DNA of 39,436 bases from an uncultured Christensenella sp. (GTDB taxonomy: Bacteria > Bacillota_A > Clostridia > Christensenellales > Borkfalkiaceae): contig CAJTTC010000018.1 of assembly GCA_910579295.1 (NCBI GenBank), positions 1-39,436 on the forward strand. The letters are read 5' to 3'. The position numbers and the translations under genes are program-made. The notes under the pieces are model-generated. The model searched no databases. It was not told the DNA's origin and worked only from the letters and a program-made list of their open reading frames with translations. Every line of letters starts with the position of its first letter. The first letter of the stretch is position 1. Shown one piece after another: positions 25,582 through 34,496 of the stretch.

Positions 25582-28500
25582 TTAAGCGTTTTGAGCAAAA
25601 CTTGAAGCAAATTTCAAAAATTTCGTCATAGCAAGCATAGTTTTTGTCTGCGTTGACTGCGGCACGAATACAATCTGCACCGTTTTTGCCATAGACAGCG
25701 TTATCATACCGCGGTATTTTTCGATAGCCGCCGACAATCCCGCGCCGCGCAGACTGTTGACGGACGGCAATTCGAGAGCGCCGCCCTGACTGTCCACCGT
25801 AATTTTTTTGACGTTGAACGCCGCCGCGTACGATTTAAGCACGGCTATTATAAGCAGGTTGAGCACCTCGTCGGGCATTGCGCCGTAGTTTTCCTCCACG
25901 GAGCGGCACACCCTCTTGTAGTCGTCTACCGAACGTATTTCGGCTATCTGCTTGTAACAGTCCATTCTGCCCGCACTGCTCTCTATATAAGCTTCGGGTA
26001 TATAAGCCGTGGCGTGAATATCGAGCTCGCAAGAGAGCTGTTCGCCCGTGAGCTCCTCCTTTAAAAGCTTGGAATAAAGCTCGTAGCCGACCTTGTCCAT
26101 ATGCCCGTGCTGTTCCGCGCCGAGCACGTTGCCCGCTCCCCTTATTTCAAGGTCGCGCATGGCTATCTTGAAGCCCGAGCCGAGCTCTGTAAACTGCATT
26201 ATGGCTTTAAGCCGTTCCGCCGCGTCGCTCGTCATAACCTTTTCGGGCTTGAAGGTGAAGTACGCCTGCGCGAGGCGCGCGCCCCTGCCAACCCTGCCGC
26301 GCAGCTGATAGAGCTGGGATATTCCGAGACGGTCGGCGTCGATGACGATTATCGTGTTGGCGTTGGGCAAATCTATGCCGTTTTCGATTATAGTCGTCGT
26401 AACGAGCACGTTTTTCTCGCCCCTGTAAAATGAGAACACGTTGTTTTCGAGCGTGGTTTTGTCCATTCTGCCGTGGGCGTAAGTAACCTGCGCTTCGGGT
26501 ATTATTGCGCAGATTTTACCCGCGAACTGCGATATGCTCTCCACCCTGTTGTACAGAATAAAAACCTGTCCGCCGCGCGTTATCTCCCTGAGCGCCGCGT
26601 CGCGTATGAGCGTTTCCGTTTCCTCCACGACGTAGGTCTGCACGGGCAGTCTGCGCGTGGGCGCGGTGTTTATCGTGCTTATGTCCCTTATTCCCGACAG
26701 CGACATATGCAACGTGCGCGGAATGGGTGTAGCCGTCATTGTCAGGCAGTCGACGTCCGATTTTATGTGCTTGATTTTTTCCTTGTGCTCCACGCCGAAC
26801 CGCTGTTCCTCATCGAGAACCAACAGCCCCAGATCCTTGAATTTTACGTCGCTCGACAGCAGGCGGTGAGTGCCTATTATCAGGTCTATATCGCCGTTTG
26901 CAAGCGCGCTTAAAGTCTGCTCCTGCTGTTTGGGCGTTTTAAATCTGTTGAGCTTTTCGACGCGCACGCCGAACTCCGCAAACCTCTCGCACGCAGTGTT
27001 GAAATGCTGTTCGGAGAGAATTGTACTCGGGCACATAAGCGCCGCCTGCTTGCCGCCGAGCACGCACAGATAGATTGCACGCAAAGCAACCTCCGTCTTG
27101 CCGTAGCCCACGTCGCCGCACAGCAGTCTGTCCATAACCTTATCAGAGCACATATCCGCCTTTATTTCCTCGATACAGGTAAGTTGGTCTGGCGTTTCCT
27201 CGTAGATGAACGCGTTCTCGAACTCCTCCATCATAACGGCGTTCTCGGGAAAGCAATAGCCCCTGCGCTCACCCCTCTCCGCGTATAAAAGTTTGAGGTC
27301 GAACGCAAGCTTTTTTATAGAGGCGCGCACGCGCTCCTTGACCTTTTCAAACTCAGCGCCGCCTATTTTGGACAGCGCGGGATTGCCGTCGCCGACGTAC
27401 TTGGAAAGTATGTCCATCTGCTCGACGGGAACGTACAGCACGTCGCCGCCGCGGTATTCTATGGCTACATATTCCTTAATGCCGTCGGTCGTTTCAATCT
27501 TTTTAGTGCCCGTAATCTTGCCCACGCCGTGCTTTTCGTGCACCGCATAGTCGCCTATTTCGGGAGCGACGAACATATCGCCGCGCCTGCGCCGTATGCG
27601 CTTCTGTACGGGTTTGGTAAAGATATCGCCGCTTCCTATAACGGCTAATTTCGCTTCGTGAAGGACGAAGCCCTTGTCAAGCGTGTCCGAGCAAACGCAC
27701 ACGTCTTTGAGCGCCGAAAGGCTGTAAGGGAGCGGATTGACCCCTATATATGCCTCGTTTAACACCTCGCAAAGCTTTTCGTAGCGCTGAACTCCGCCCG
27801 CATATACGAGCACCCTGTACCCGCCCGAAAGCCAGCGTTTTACGTCGTCGCACAGCAAAGGCAAGTTGTTGAGGTAGGACGGCGAGGGCACGGAATGTAT
27901 ATTATACGTGCGCAAGGGACGGAAGAATTTTATATCCGTCGTAAAGGTCTGCAACGCCACGTTAAGAAACTTGGAAACGCCCGCGAGAAACTGCTCTTCA
28001 TTGAGTAGCTGCCCGCGCGAAAATGCGCACACCTCGCCGCCCGCGAACAGGTCGGAATACCTCTCGGCGTGCTCCTTACATACTGCTTTGAGCCTGTCGT
28101 ACACCGACTTGCATTCGTCGAAAACTATCGCCGTACCGTCGGGCAACAAATCGAACAGCGTGCGCGCGCACCTCAGCTCGGGGAACAGCCAATCCTGACC
28201 CGCGAACGGCGCGTTTGCCGCAAGTCTGCCCGTCACCTCGCCGCATATCGTGTTGAGCCGCTTAAACGCCGCGTCGGTCGGGCATTGTTTTACACTGCGT
28301 TGGAGCGAGGCGATAAGTCCGTTTACTTCGTCCGCCTCGATTATGCAGTCGATTGCGGGGGCGAACGTCACCTCTTTAACGTCGGGCAGACGGTCGCCGC
28401 TGACAAAATCGTAGGGGCGAATGCGCTCCACGCTGTCGCCGAAAAAGTCGACGCGCACGGGATTTTCCGCCGTGACGGGGAATATGTCTAAAATGTCCCC

Positions 28501-29058
28501 GCGTACGGCGAACGTGCCCTTGCTCTCCACCGAATATTCACGCACATAGCCCATTTGCACGAGCAGAGCGGGCAACGCGGCGTAGTCGTAGTCGTTGCCG
28601 ACTTCAAGCGTTATCTGCGGCAGGCGCGACGGCACGAGTTGCAGAGCCGCCTCCACGTCGCACACTATTATTTCCGCGCCGCCGAGCAACCCGCAAATGC
28701 CCTCTATTCTTCTGAACAGCGCGTCCTTTGAAATTGCGTCCTTGTACAGAAGCACGTCGTCCTTTGCCGAGAGCCGCGCAACGCGCTTGCCCGACAGCGT
28801 GCATATCGCTTCGTACGCCTTGCCAGCCGTGATTGCATCGGCGGCTATGTATAGAACGGGGCGCTCTATTACGCTTGCCGTTAAATATTTCTGACTGTCG
28901 GCAACGCCGAAAACCGCCGTCGGAGCACCGAGGCGGAGGTCGTGGGCAAGAGCGGGATAATCGCCCTTTAAATTTTCAAACGTAAAAAAGTCTTTCACCG
29001 CCTTCTCCGTCAGCCGCCCGAACGCCGAAACGCTCGCGGCGACCTTCAAAAAAGCCAT
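25582..29058 (-). CDS. mfd: Transcription-repair coupling factor
   Basis: Mfd removes RNA polymerase stalled at lesions and recruits UvrA. The 1158 residues match the usual length. In order: the UvrB-like N-terminal module (TFAVRGDILDIFPV near 190), the RNA-polymerase-interacting domain starting at IGDYAVHEKHGVGKI (about 500), the RecG-like translocase with Walker A CGDVGYGKTEVA, DEEQRFG, TATPIPRT, and the C-terminal TRCF domain. The ATG at 29058 is 7 nt after the pth stop, with no clear Shine-Dalgarno, so translational coupling is likely. With uvrA and uvrB, three excision-repair genes lie in this window. Confidence 0.97.
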   Translation of the reverse strand: MAFLKVAASVSAFGRLTEKAVKDFFTFENLKGDYPALAHDLRLGAPTAVFGVADSQKYLTASVIERPVLYIAADAITAGKAYEAICTLSGKRVARLSAKDDVLLYKDAISKDALFRRIEGICGLLGGAEIIVCDVEAALQLVPSRLPQITLEVGNDYDYAALPALLVQMGYVREYSVESKGTFAVRGDILDIFPVTAENPVRVDFFGDSVERIRPYDFVSGDRLPDVKEVTFAPAIDCIIEADEVNGLIASLQRSVKQCPTDAAFKRLNTICGEVTGRLAANAPFAGQDWLFPELRCARTLFDLLPDGTAIVFDECKSVYDRLKAVCKEHAERYSDLFAGGEVCAFSRGQLLNEEQFLAGVSKFLNVALQTFTTDIKFFRPLRTYNIHSVPSPSYLNNLPLLCDDVKRWLSGGYRVLVYAGGVQRYEKLCEVLNEAYIGVNPLPYSLSALKDVCVCSDTLDKGFVLHEAKLAVIGSGDIFTKPVQKRIRRRRGDMFVAPEIGDYAVHEKHGVGKITGTKKIETTDGIKEYVAIEYRGGDVLYVPVEQMDILSKYVGDGNPALSKIGGAEFEKVKERVRASIKKLAFDLKLLYAERGERRGYCFPENAVMMEEFENAFIYEETPDQLTCIEEIKADMCSDKVMDRLLCGDVGYGKTEVALRAIYLCVLGGKQAALMCPSTILSEQHFNTACERFAEFGVRVEKLNRFKTPKQQEQTLSALANGDIDLIIGTHRLLSSDVKFKDLGLLVLDEEQRFGVEHKEKIKHIKSDVDCLTMTATPIPRTLHMSLSGIRDISTINTAPTRRLPVQTYVVEETETLIRDAALREITRGGQVFILYNRVESISQFAGKICAIIPEAQVTYAHGRMDKTTLENNVFSFYRGEKNVLVTTTIIENGIDLPNANTIIVIDADRLGISQLYQLRGRVGRGARLAQAYFTFKPEKVMTSDAAERLKAIMQFTELGSGFKIAMRDLEIRGAGNVLGAEQHGHMDKVGYELYSKLLKEELTGEQLSCELDIHATAYIPEAYIESSAGRMDCYKQIAEIRSVDDYKRVCRSVEENYGAMPDEVLNLLIIAVLKSYAAAFNVKKITVDSQGGALELPSVNSLRGAGLSAAIEKYRGMITLSMAKTVQIVFVPQSTQTKTMLAMTKFLKFASSFAQNA

Positions 29059-29065
29059 TCGGCAA

Positions 29066-29629
29066 TCAGCCGTTAAAGTCCGTCATTACGCGCTCGCACG
29101 GAACGCCCTTGGCAAGCTCCGCCGCCGCACGCGCCGCACGGTTGCAAGCGGAAACGAACAGGTCGTAGTCCTCCTCCCGCACGTTCGACAGGACGTAGTT
29201 CATAATGGGAATATTGACTTCCGTATCGCGTATACCTATGCGTATTCTCGCAAAATTGCCTGTGCCGATTTCGGCAATGACCGAACGCATTCCGTTGTGC
29301 GTGCCCGCGCTTCCGTCGGGGCGTATGCGGATTTTGCCCTTTGGTATATCGTAGTCGTCGTACAGCACGACAAGCTCCGACGGGGTTGCCCTGTATTTTG
29401 CGAGCAACTGCTTTACCGCTCTGCCCGAGTTGTTCATATAGGTGAGCGGCTGAGCCAGAATTACCTTTTCGCCGTTTACGTTAGCCTCGGCAGTGAGCGC
29501 CTCGCACTCACGCTTTTTGAACTTAGCGCCGAGTATATTCGCCGCGTCGCCAACCGCAAGATAGCCCATATTGTGAAAAGTTTTAAAGTACTTTTGCTCG
29601 GGGTTGCCGAGACCGACTATTATATACAT
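29066..29629 (-). CDS. pth: Peptidyl-tRNA hydrolase
   Basis: The 187-residue esterase releases peptides from prematurely dissociated peptidyl-tRNA. The family start MYIIVGLGNP fixes the ATG at 29629; the GTG nine codons earlier (29656) sits inside a hairpin and is rejected. Catalytic His is in KTFHNMGY, with QPLTYMNNSGRAV, DDYDIPKGKIRIR and GTHNGMRSV also matching. Two usually conserved positions differ: NPG is NPE and TRHN is TFHN. It is upstream of mfd and probably in the same transcript. Confidence 0.93.
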   Translation of the reverse strand: MYIIVGLGNPEQKYFKTFHNMGYLAVGDAANILGAKFKKRECEALTAEANVNGEKVILAQPLTYMNNSGRAVKQLLAKYRATPSELVVLYDDYDIPKGKIRIRPDGSAGTHNGMRSVIAEIGTGNFARIRIGIRDTEVNIPIMNYVLSNVREEDYDLFVSACNRAARAAAELAKGVPCERVMTDFNG

Positions 29630-29643
29630 AAACGCACCGTTTA

Positions 29644-29674
29644 AAAATTTAGCCACAACAAAAGAGCTGTGGCG
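29644..29674 (-). terminator. Weak terminator or attenuator between prs and pth
   Basis: On the minus strand GCCACA/TGTGGC arms enclose a 10-nt loop and are followed by TAAATTTTT. The T run is imperfect, so some readthrough into pth is expected. Confidence 0.5.
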
Positions 29675-29706
29675 TTTTTAGCGATTTGAGATGTTACACT
29701 TGTTAA

Positions 29707-30654
29707 TCAGTCGTAAATTTTGGACATAGGTCTGTCCATATAGACGTTTTCGATTGCGTTTGCAAAAATGGTAGCCGTCGAAATCATCTTGAATATGGGC
29801 AACATCTTTTCCTGAGGAATATTTATAGTGTCCAAAATCGCAAGCTCGGTTATGGGCGAAGCCGCAAGTCTTTCTATTGCGGGACCCGACAAAACGCCGT
29901 GCGAACAGCAAGCGTAAATTTCCTTCGCGCCCGCTTCCTTTAACGCCTTGGCGCCCTGTACAATCGTGCCGGCTGTATCGATCATATCGTCGACCATAAG
30001 GCAGTTCTTGCCGTCTACGTCGCCGATTATGTTCATAACTTCCATAACGTTAGCCTTGGGACGGCGCTTATCTATTATCGCCATTTTGGCGTCCATTCTC
30101 GCCGCAACCTTTCTCGCGCGGGCGACAGAGCCGATATCGGGAGATACTACGACGAAGTTGTCGTCAACCTTGGGTTTGAAATAGTTATAGAGCGTAGGTC
30201 CGCCCACGAGATTGTCGAGAGGGATATCGAAGAAGCCCTGAATTTGCAGACAGTGCAAATCCATTGTAAGTATTCTGTCCGCGCCTGCGCTCGTCAGAAG
30301 ATTGGCAACGAGCTTAGCCGTAATCGGCTCGCGGGAGCGCGCCTTTCTGTCCTGACGGGCATAACCGAAGTAAGGAATTACAGCCGTGATACGACCCGCG
30401 CTTGCACGCCTCGCCGCGTCGATCATTATGAGAAGCTCCATTAAATTATTGTTCACGGGATAGCTTGTCGACTGTATTAAAAATACGTCCTTGCCGCGCA
30501 CCGTTTCGTCAAAACGGACGTAAATTTCCCCGTCGGAAAAGTGCGTTACCTCCATTTCGCCGAGCGTCGTATTGAGCTGTTTTGCGATTTTTTCAGCCAA
30601 AGGTCTGTTGGAATTGCCCGAAAAAATCTTAATTTCGTTGCCGTGGTTAATCAT
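29707..30654 (-). CDS. prs: Ribose-phosphate pyrophosphokinase
   Basis: The 315-residue enzyme makes PRPP from ribose 5-phosphate and ATP for nucleotide, His and Trp synthesis. Family motifs are intact: RQDRKARSREPITAKL (ATP-binding flexible loop), MDLHCLQIQGFFDIPLDN, and the PRPP-binding CLMVDDMIDTAGTI. The ATG at 30654 follows GGGAGG by 8 nt. It is the first gene after a strong promoter, with pth and mfd downstream. Confidence 0.97.
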   Translation of the reverse strand: MINHGNEIKIFSGNSNRPLAEKIAKQLNTTLGEMEVTHFSDGEIYVRFDETVRGKDVFLIQSTSYPVNNNLMELLIMIDAARRASAGRITAVIPYFGYARQDRKARSREPITAKLVANLLTSAGADRILTMDLHCLQIQGFFDIPLDNLVGGPTLYNYFKPKVDDNFVVVSPDIGSVARARKVAARMDAKMAIIDKRRPKANVMEVMNIIGDVDGKNCLMVDDMIDTAGTIVQGAKALKEAGAKEIYACCSHGVLSGPAIERLAASPITELAILDTINIPQEKMLPIFKMISTATIFANAIENVYMDRPMSKIYD

Positions 30655-30729
30655 CAGGTTAGCCTCCCAATTCTTAAGTAATATTTTTATCGGGCTTTAC
30701 CGCCCGTAAATTATTGTTTCAGCATTCTA

Positions 30730-30758
30730 ATTTTACTTTACACAAAATATAATGTCAA
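30730..30758 (-). promoter_or_regulatory. Promoter of prs
   Basis: On the minus strand TTGACA (30753-30758) and TAAAAT (30730-30735) are 17 nt apart; the leader is about 70 nt. Confidence 0.75.
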
Positions 30759-30827
30759 CCTTTATATAAAATGAAAAATTATCAACAACAAAATGTTAAA
30801 AAGTAACTTACGCGTGAAAAGTTTGTG

Positions 30828-30865
30828 AAAAAGCCGTTTTGTTCATTGAACCGAAGCAAAACCGC
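30828..30865 (-). terminator. Probable terminator after tadA
   Basis: On the minus strand GCGGTTTTG pairs with CAAAACGGC except for one G-G mismatch; TTTTT follows. It lies 40 nt past the tadA stop. Confidence 0.5.
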
Positions 30866-30904
30866 CGACTTTGAAAACGGTTAGCCCGACGTTAAATGTA
30901 CGCG

Positions 30905-31360
30905 CTATTTCTTTTCCCTTATCCGCATTTCGGAAAAAAAGCCCGACAGAATGGCGCGGCACTCCTCTTCCATTACGCCGCCCTCCACCTCGATTTTGTG
31001 ATTAAGCAGATTGGCGTTAGCAAGCTCGCCCGTCAACGACCGCCCCTTATCCTCGGGCGCGCCGAAATAAATTTTACGTATGCGCGCGTTTAACGCCGCC
31101 CCCATACACATAGGGCACGGCTCTAACGTAACGTACAAATCGCACTCGGGTATGCGCCAGCTTTTAAGCTTCTTGCACGCCTTTTCAATCGCCTCTATCT
31201 CGGCGTGCGCAGTTGCAATCTGCCTCTTCGTCCTGCGGTTGCGCCCGCGCGCTATGACTTTCCCGTCGCATACGACGACCGCTCCGATAGGCACTTCGCC
31301 CTCCGCAAAAGCCTTTTCCGCGCACTTCAATGCGCTCTTCATAAATTTATTTTCTTCCAT
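30905..31360 (-). CDS. tadA: tRNA-specific adenosine deaminase
   Basis: The 151-residue zinc enzyme converts A34 to inosine in tRNA-Arg(ACG). H52 and E54 (AHAE) and C82-x2-C85 (EPCPMC) form the zinc site and proton shuttle. Length and motifs are normal. The ATG at 31360 overlaps the end of the M14 peptidase gene by 14 nt, pointing to a shared transcript. Confidence 0.93.
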   Translation of the reverse strand: MEENKFMKSALKCAEKAFAEGEVPIGAVVVCDGKVIARGRNRRTKRQIATAHAEIEAIEKACKKLKSWRIPECDLYVTLEPCPMCMGAALNARIRKIYFGAPEDKGRSLTGELANANLLNHKIEVEGGVMEEECRAILSGFFSEMRIREKK

Positions 31361-32078
31361 AGTTTTCCGTAAAGTATTTTAACAGACCGCGGCACTCCTT
31401 TATGCTTCGCAGTTTCTTTATGGGGTGAGTTAAGCTATCGTCGCCGCATTCCACCGTGTAGGCGGGTATGCCGAGCTTCTGAATGCACCAATCCTTATAG
31501 CCGCCCGCGCTGCCCGTGATTTTTTTCGGCTTATACCCCGTGTACGCGGCGATTATTTTTGCGCCCTCTTCGTCGCCCGCGCCGTTAAACTCCCAATAGA
31601 TTTCGCCGCCCTTTGTGTGAAAGCTAAGCGTTACGTACGGCTTTATGCGCAGAGTAAATCTGACGAGAGCCGCCGTTTCTCTCTCGGATACGGGCTTGTC
31701 GCCTATACAGTTCTCCGCGCCGCGCCTGCGGGTGTTAAGTCTGCCCGAGCCCCAATCGGCGTCGAAATTGCAATTCAGGTCAACCCCGCGTGCGTTGGCT
31801 TTCCACAGGGGATTGCGCGTTTCGCATATTACAACCCCGTCGGGATTTAAGAGCGGAATTATCCAACCGCCGCCCTTAACCCCCTGTTTTATATGTTCGA
31901 GGGCGAGCAGAGCCGTAACGTACTCGCGGGCGTGCACGGCGTACACCGCCATAAACTGTTTGCCGAAGTCGTCGCCGACGTGGAAGGCGTAAATATTTCT
32001 GCCCTGCGCCGAATAGCCTATCACGCACTTTTTTGCCGGATACCCGCTGTAAAATTCCGATACTTTTTCATATAACAC
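31347..32078 (-). CDS. M14-family zinc carboxypeptidase
   Basis: The 243-residue metallopeptidase has zinc ligands H49 and E52 (VHAREY) and H155 (LSFHTKGG), NPDGVV and ARGVDLNCNF substrate-pocket motifs, and catalytic E211 (TVECGDD). There is no signal peptide, so it is probably cytoplasmic. By analogy with gamma-D-glutamyl-diaminopimelate peptidases it may act on cell-wall peptides during recycling or sporulation; that is inference. The frame starts at a GTG (32078) with no Shine-Dalgarno. A TATACT box places +1 exactly at that G, so the mRNA may be leaderless, though the -35 is weak. Confidence 0.85.
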   Translation of the reverse strand: MLYEKVSEFYSGYPAKKCVIGYSAQGRNIYAFHVGDDFGKQFMAVYAVHAREYVTALLALEHIKQGVKGGGWIIPLLNPDGVVICETRNPLWKANARGVDLNCNFDADWGSGRLNTRRRGAENCIGDKPVSERETAALVRFTLRIKPYVTLSFHTKGGEIYWEFNGAGDEEGAKIIAAYTGYKPKKITGSAGGYKDWCIQKLGIPAYTVECGDDSLTHPIKKLRSIKECRGLLKYFTENYGRK

Positions 32079-32084
32079 GGTATA

Positions 32085-32113
32085 AGTATATGAAAAAATA
32101 GCGGGAATGAATA
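32085..32113 (-). promoter_or_regulatory. Weak candidate leaderless promoter of the M14 gene
   Basis: On the minus strand TATTCA (32108-32113) and TATACT (32085-32090) are 17 nt apart. The -35 matches consensus at only three positions. Predicted +1 is the G of the GTG at 32078. Confidence 0.35.
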
Positions 32114-32150
32114 CAGCTTTTAATCGGTAATTACTGATTTTGCGTTCGGA

Positions 32151-32588
32151 TTATTTATGATACTCGCTCCCTGCGTTAATCATAAACGCCCGATATATCT
32201 GTTCGAGCAGAATCACGCGCATAAGCTGATGGGGGAACGTCATTTCCGAAAAGGAAAGCTTTAAATCGCAGTTGTCCTTAACGGCGTCGTCCAGCCCGCA
32301 AGACGAGCCTATTATAAAGGTTATTTCCCCGCCCCTGTCCGTAAGCGCCTTTAATCTTTCGGCAAGAGCGGGGCTTGACAGTTGCTTGCCCTCCACGCAA
32401 AGCGCGATTTTATAGCCGCTGACCGCGCGCAAAACCGCCTCCGCCTCGTCCTTTAAATTTTTCCCTTCGGCAAGCTCTTTAATCTCCAACTTGCAGAAAC
32501 GCGAAAGTCGCTTTATATACTCTCCGCACGCCTCGCGCAAGTAGCTTTCCTTAATCTTGCCTATGCACACTATATTGACTTTAATCAT
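32151..32588 (-). CDS. rlmH: 23S rRNA (pseudouridine1915-N3)-methyltransferase
   Basis: The 145-residue SPOUT-fold methyltransferase modifies helix 69 of 23S rRNA. The N-terminus MIKVNIVCIGKIKE, SAM-site FIIGSSCGLDD and C-terminal SFSEMTFPHQLMRVILLEQIYRA then YHK match the family. It is a little shorter than the usual 155-160 residues, the difference lying in the middle, not at the ends. The ATG at 32588 follows AAAGGC. The CPBP protease gene ends 6 nt upstream. Confidence 0.95.
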   Translation of the reverse strand: MIKVNIVCIGKIKESYLREACGEYIKRLSRFCKLEIKELAEGKNLKDEAEAVLRAVSGYKIALCVEGKQLSSPALAERLKALTDRGGEITFIIGSSCGLDDAVKDNCDLKLSFSEMTFPHQLMRVILLEQIYRAFMINAGSEYHK

Positions 32589-32594
32589 TGCCTT

Positions 32595-33563
32595 TTAAAT
32601 ACTGAAAATTCCCAAAATCCACGAGAGCGCCATAATGCCGACGCCGACCGAAGCGAAGATAAAGAACGTTTTAACGCTCCCCTTTTGCCGCGGCTTTGTC
32701 GCCGTCTTGTCAAGTATAAGCCAAACCAAGCCGCCTATAAGCGAAAGCGCGGAGAGCACGGTTACGGCAATAAACGCCCCCTGCGACATTACAATATCGC
32801 CCGTCACGGGGTCGGTCAATCCGCAAGCCATAAATAAAATTATCAGACCGTTATTGACGACGTGCATCATTACGGACGGCAACACGGAGCGCGAACGCAC
32901 GGTTAAAAACGAGAACACGCAACCGCATATAAACTGATAGATTGTCTGCTCCACCGAGCCGTGATAGAGGGCAAAGCAGAAGCCGACGAGCAGTACGGCG
33001 CGAAGAGAACCGACCTCCTCTTCCGTATTCTGCAACAGTATGCCGCGGAAGAAAATTTCCTCCATTACGGGCGGAATGATTGCGACGACGATAAAGACGG
33101 GCACAACTCTCCAACCGCTTATATCGGGCACGAACGGGTCGCGCCGCTGATAGCCCAAAAGCTCGAACAGCCTTATCAGATATTCGTTGACCGAGCTGAG
33201 AGAAAAAAGCAAGCCGAAAATGAGCAACAGCCCGATCAGATAATATTTAGGGTGAGTTTTTACGGGCAGAATGCGGCGCGCGGGCTGTTTTGCAACCTTT
33301 AATACAAGCGTAAGCAATACGGCTATTGCTATCGGCGAGGCGAGCAACGATAAATATTTCTCCGCTTCCGTACCGCCGAGGCTGAAAATCATTATCGCGC
33401 CCGTCATAATCAAGCCGACAAAAAGATTTATGAGTACCGCAACGCTGTACGACAGTCCGCCCGCCCTTGCGCCGAGAGGCAATTCGAGCCGATATCGCGG
33501 CTGTCTTGGCGCATTATAGTTTTGCCGGTCGCTGAAATTTTGTGGATTACTGTTTTTTGACAT
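32595..33563 (-). CDS. CPBP family intramembrane metalloprotease
   Basis: The 322-residue protein has a hydrophilic, Asn/Gln-rich N-terminus of about 40 residues and seven or eight membrane segments. CPBP (Abi) motifs are the double Glu in PPVMEEIFFRGIL, then FALYHG and MMHVVNN, which give the predicted catalytic Glu and His residues. The target is unknown. The reading frame stays open far upstream, but that part is antisense to fumarase. I place the start at the ATG at 33563, because TATAAT with a good -35 puts +1 exactly there; an ATG five codons earlier lies upstream of that +1. No Shine-Dalgarno is present. Confidence 0.85.
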   Translation of the reverse strand: MSKNSNPQNFSDRQNYNAPRQPRYRLELPLGARAGGLSYSVAVLINLFVGLIMTGAIMIFSLGGTEAEKYLSLLASPIAIAVLLTLVLKVAKQPARRILPVKTHPKYYLIGLLLIFGLLFSLSSVNEYLIRLFELLGYQRRDPFVPDISGWRVVPVFIVVAIIPPVMEEIFFRGILLQNTEEEVGSLRAVLLVGFCFALYHGSVEQTIYQFICGCVFSFLTVRSRSVLPSVMMHVVNNGLIILFMACGLTDPVTGDIVMSQGAFIAVTVLSALSLIGGLVWLILDKTATKPRQKGSVKTFFIFASVGVGIMALSWILGIFSI

Positions 33564-33569
33564 ACTCTG

Positions 33570-33599
33570 ATTATACATTATCGGCGGCGGTAAAGTAAA
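33570..33599 (-). promoter_or_regulatory. Leaderless promoter of the CPBP protease gene
   Basis: On the minus strand TTTACT (33594-33599) and TATAAT (33570-33575) are 18 nt apart. Predicted +1 is 33563, the A of the ATG. Confidence 0.65.
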
Positions 33600-33608
33600 T
33601 AAAAACGT

Positions 33609-33637
33609 TTTACTTTTAGATAAAAATATATTAAAAT
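33609..33637 (+). promoter_or_regulatory. Near-leaderless promoter of the fumarase operon
   Basis: TTTACT (33609-33614) and TAAAAT (33632-33637) are 17 nt apart. Predicted +1 is 33644-33645, at the fumarase ATG. The two divergent -35 boxes (AGTAAA...TTTACT) form an inverted repeat only 9 bp apart. Confidence 0.65.
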
Positions 33638-33644
33638 TTATGGT

Positions 33645-34484
33645 ATGAGAGTTATTGACACAAAAGAAATTGCAGACAAGGTGTACGAAATGGCGCTCGA
33701 AGCGTGCGTAAGCCTTACCCCCGACTGTAAAGCCGCATTGAATAAGGCGGTTGAGAATGAGCGCGACGGCGCGGCTAAGTTTGCGCTTGAAACGCTGATA
33801 GAGAACTGCCGCACGGCGGAAAACGACAAACTGCCCGTATGTCAGGACACGGGTATGGCGGTCGTACTGCTCGAAATCGGACAGGACATACAGCTGACGG
33901 GCGCGCCCCTCGACGATGCCATAAACGGCGCGGTGCGAGCGGCGTACAGCGACGGCTATTTCCGCAAATCCGTATGCGACCCGATAACGAGAAAGAACAC
34001 GGGCGACAACACTCCCGCCGTAATTCATACGCACATATGCGGCGGCGAACAGATCTCGCTCACCTTTTTACCAAAGGGCTTCGGCAGTGAAAATATGAGC
34101 GCGATGTATATGCTTAAACCCGCGCAGGGCGTCGACGGAATTATTGACGCAATCGTGCAGACGGTGGCAAACGCAGGCTCGCGCCCCTGCCCTCCCGTCT
34201 ACGTCGGAGTGGGTATCGGCGGCACTTTCGATACCTGCGCGTTCCTTGCAAAAAAGGCGCTTGCACGCGAGGTCGGCTCTCACAGCGACAGGGAAGATAT
34301 TGCCGAAATAGAGCGGATTGCTCTCGAAAGAATAAACGCCCTCGACATTGGCTGTCAGGGATTTCACGGCAACACTACGGCAATCGGCGTGAGCTGTGAA
34401 TGGGCTTATACGCACATTGCGGGACTGCCCGTAGCCGTCAATATTCAGTGCCACTGCGTGAGATGCCGTCGCGCGGTTATCTAA
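33645..34484 (+). CDS. Class I fumarate hydratase, alpha subunit
   Basis: The 279-residue subunit is the N-terminal half of the oxygen-sensitive [4Fe-4S] fumarase/tartrate dehydratase family, interconverting fumarate and malate. Likely cluster ligands are C66 (VCQDTG), C182 (PCPPVYVGVGIGG) and a Cys near 269-271. GCQGFHGNTTAIGV follows the family. The ATG has no Shine-Dalgarno and sits at the predicted +1. The beta subunit begins 12 nt downstream. L(+)-tartrate dehydratase is an alternative, since sequence alone separates the two poorly. Confidence 0.93.
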   Translation: MRVIDTKEIADKVYEMALEACVSLTPDCKAALNKAVENERDGAAKFALETLIENCRTAENDKLPVCQDTGMAVVLLEIGQDIQLTGAPLDDAINGAVRAAYSDGYFRKSVCDPITRKNTGDNTPAVIHTHICGGEQISLTFLPKGFGSENMSAMYMLKPAQGVDGIIDAIVQTVANAGSRPCPPVYVGVGIGGTFDTCAFLAKKALAREVGSHSDREDIAEIERIALERINALDIGCQGFHGNTTAIGVSCEWAYTHIAGLPVAVNIQCHCVRCRRAVI

Positions 34485-34496
34485 GGAGCAACACAT

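Noticed and set aside
33564..34034. N-terminal extension of about 157 codons on the CPBP protease
   Set aside because: It is antisense to the fumarase alpha gene, has no membrane-protease similarity, and the promoter for the CPBP gene lies inside it.
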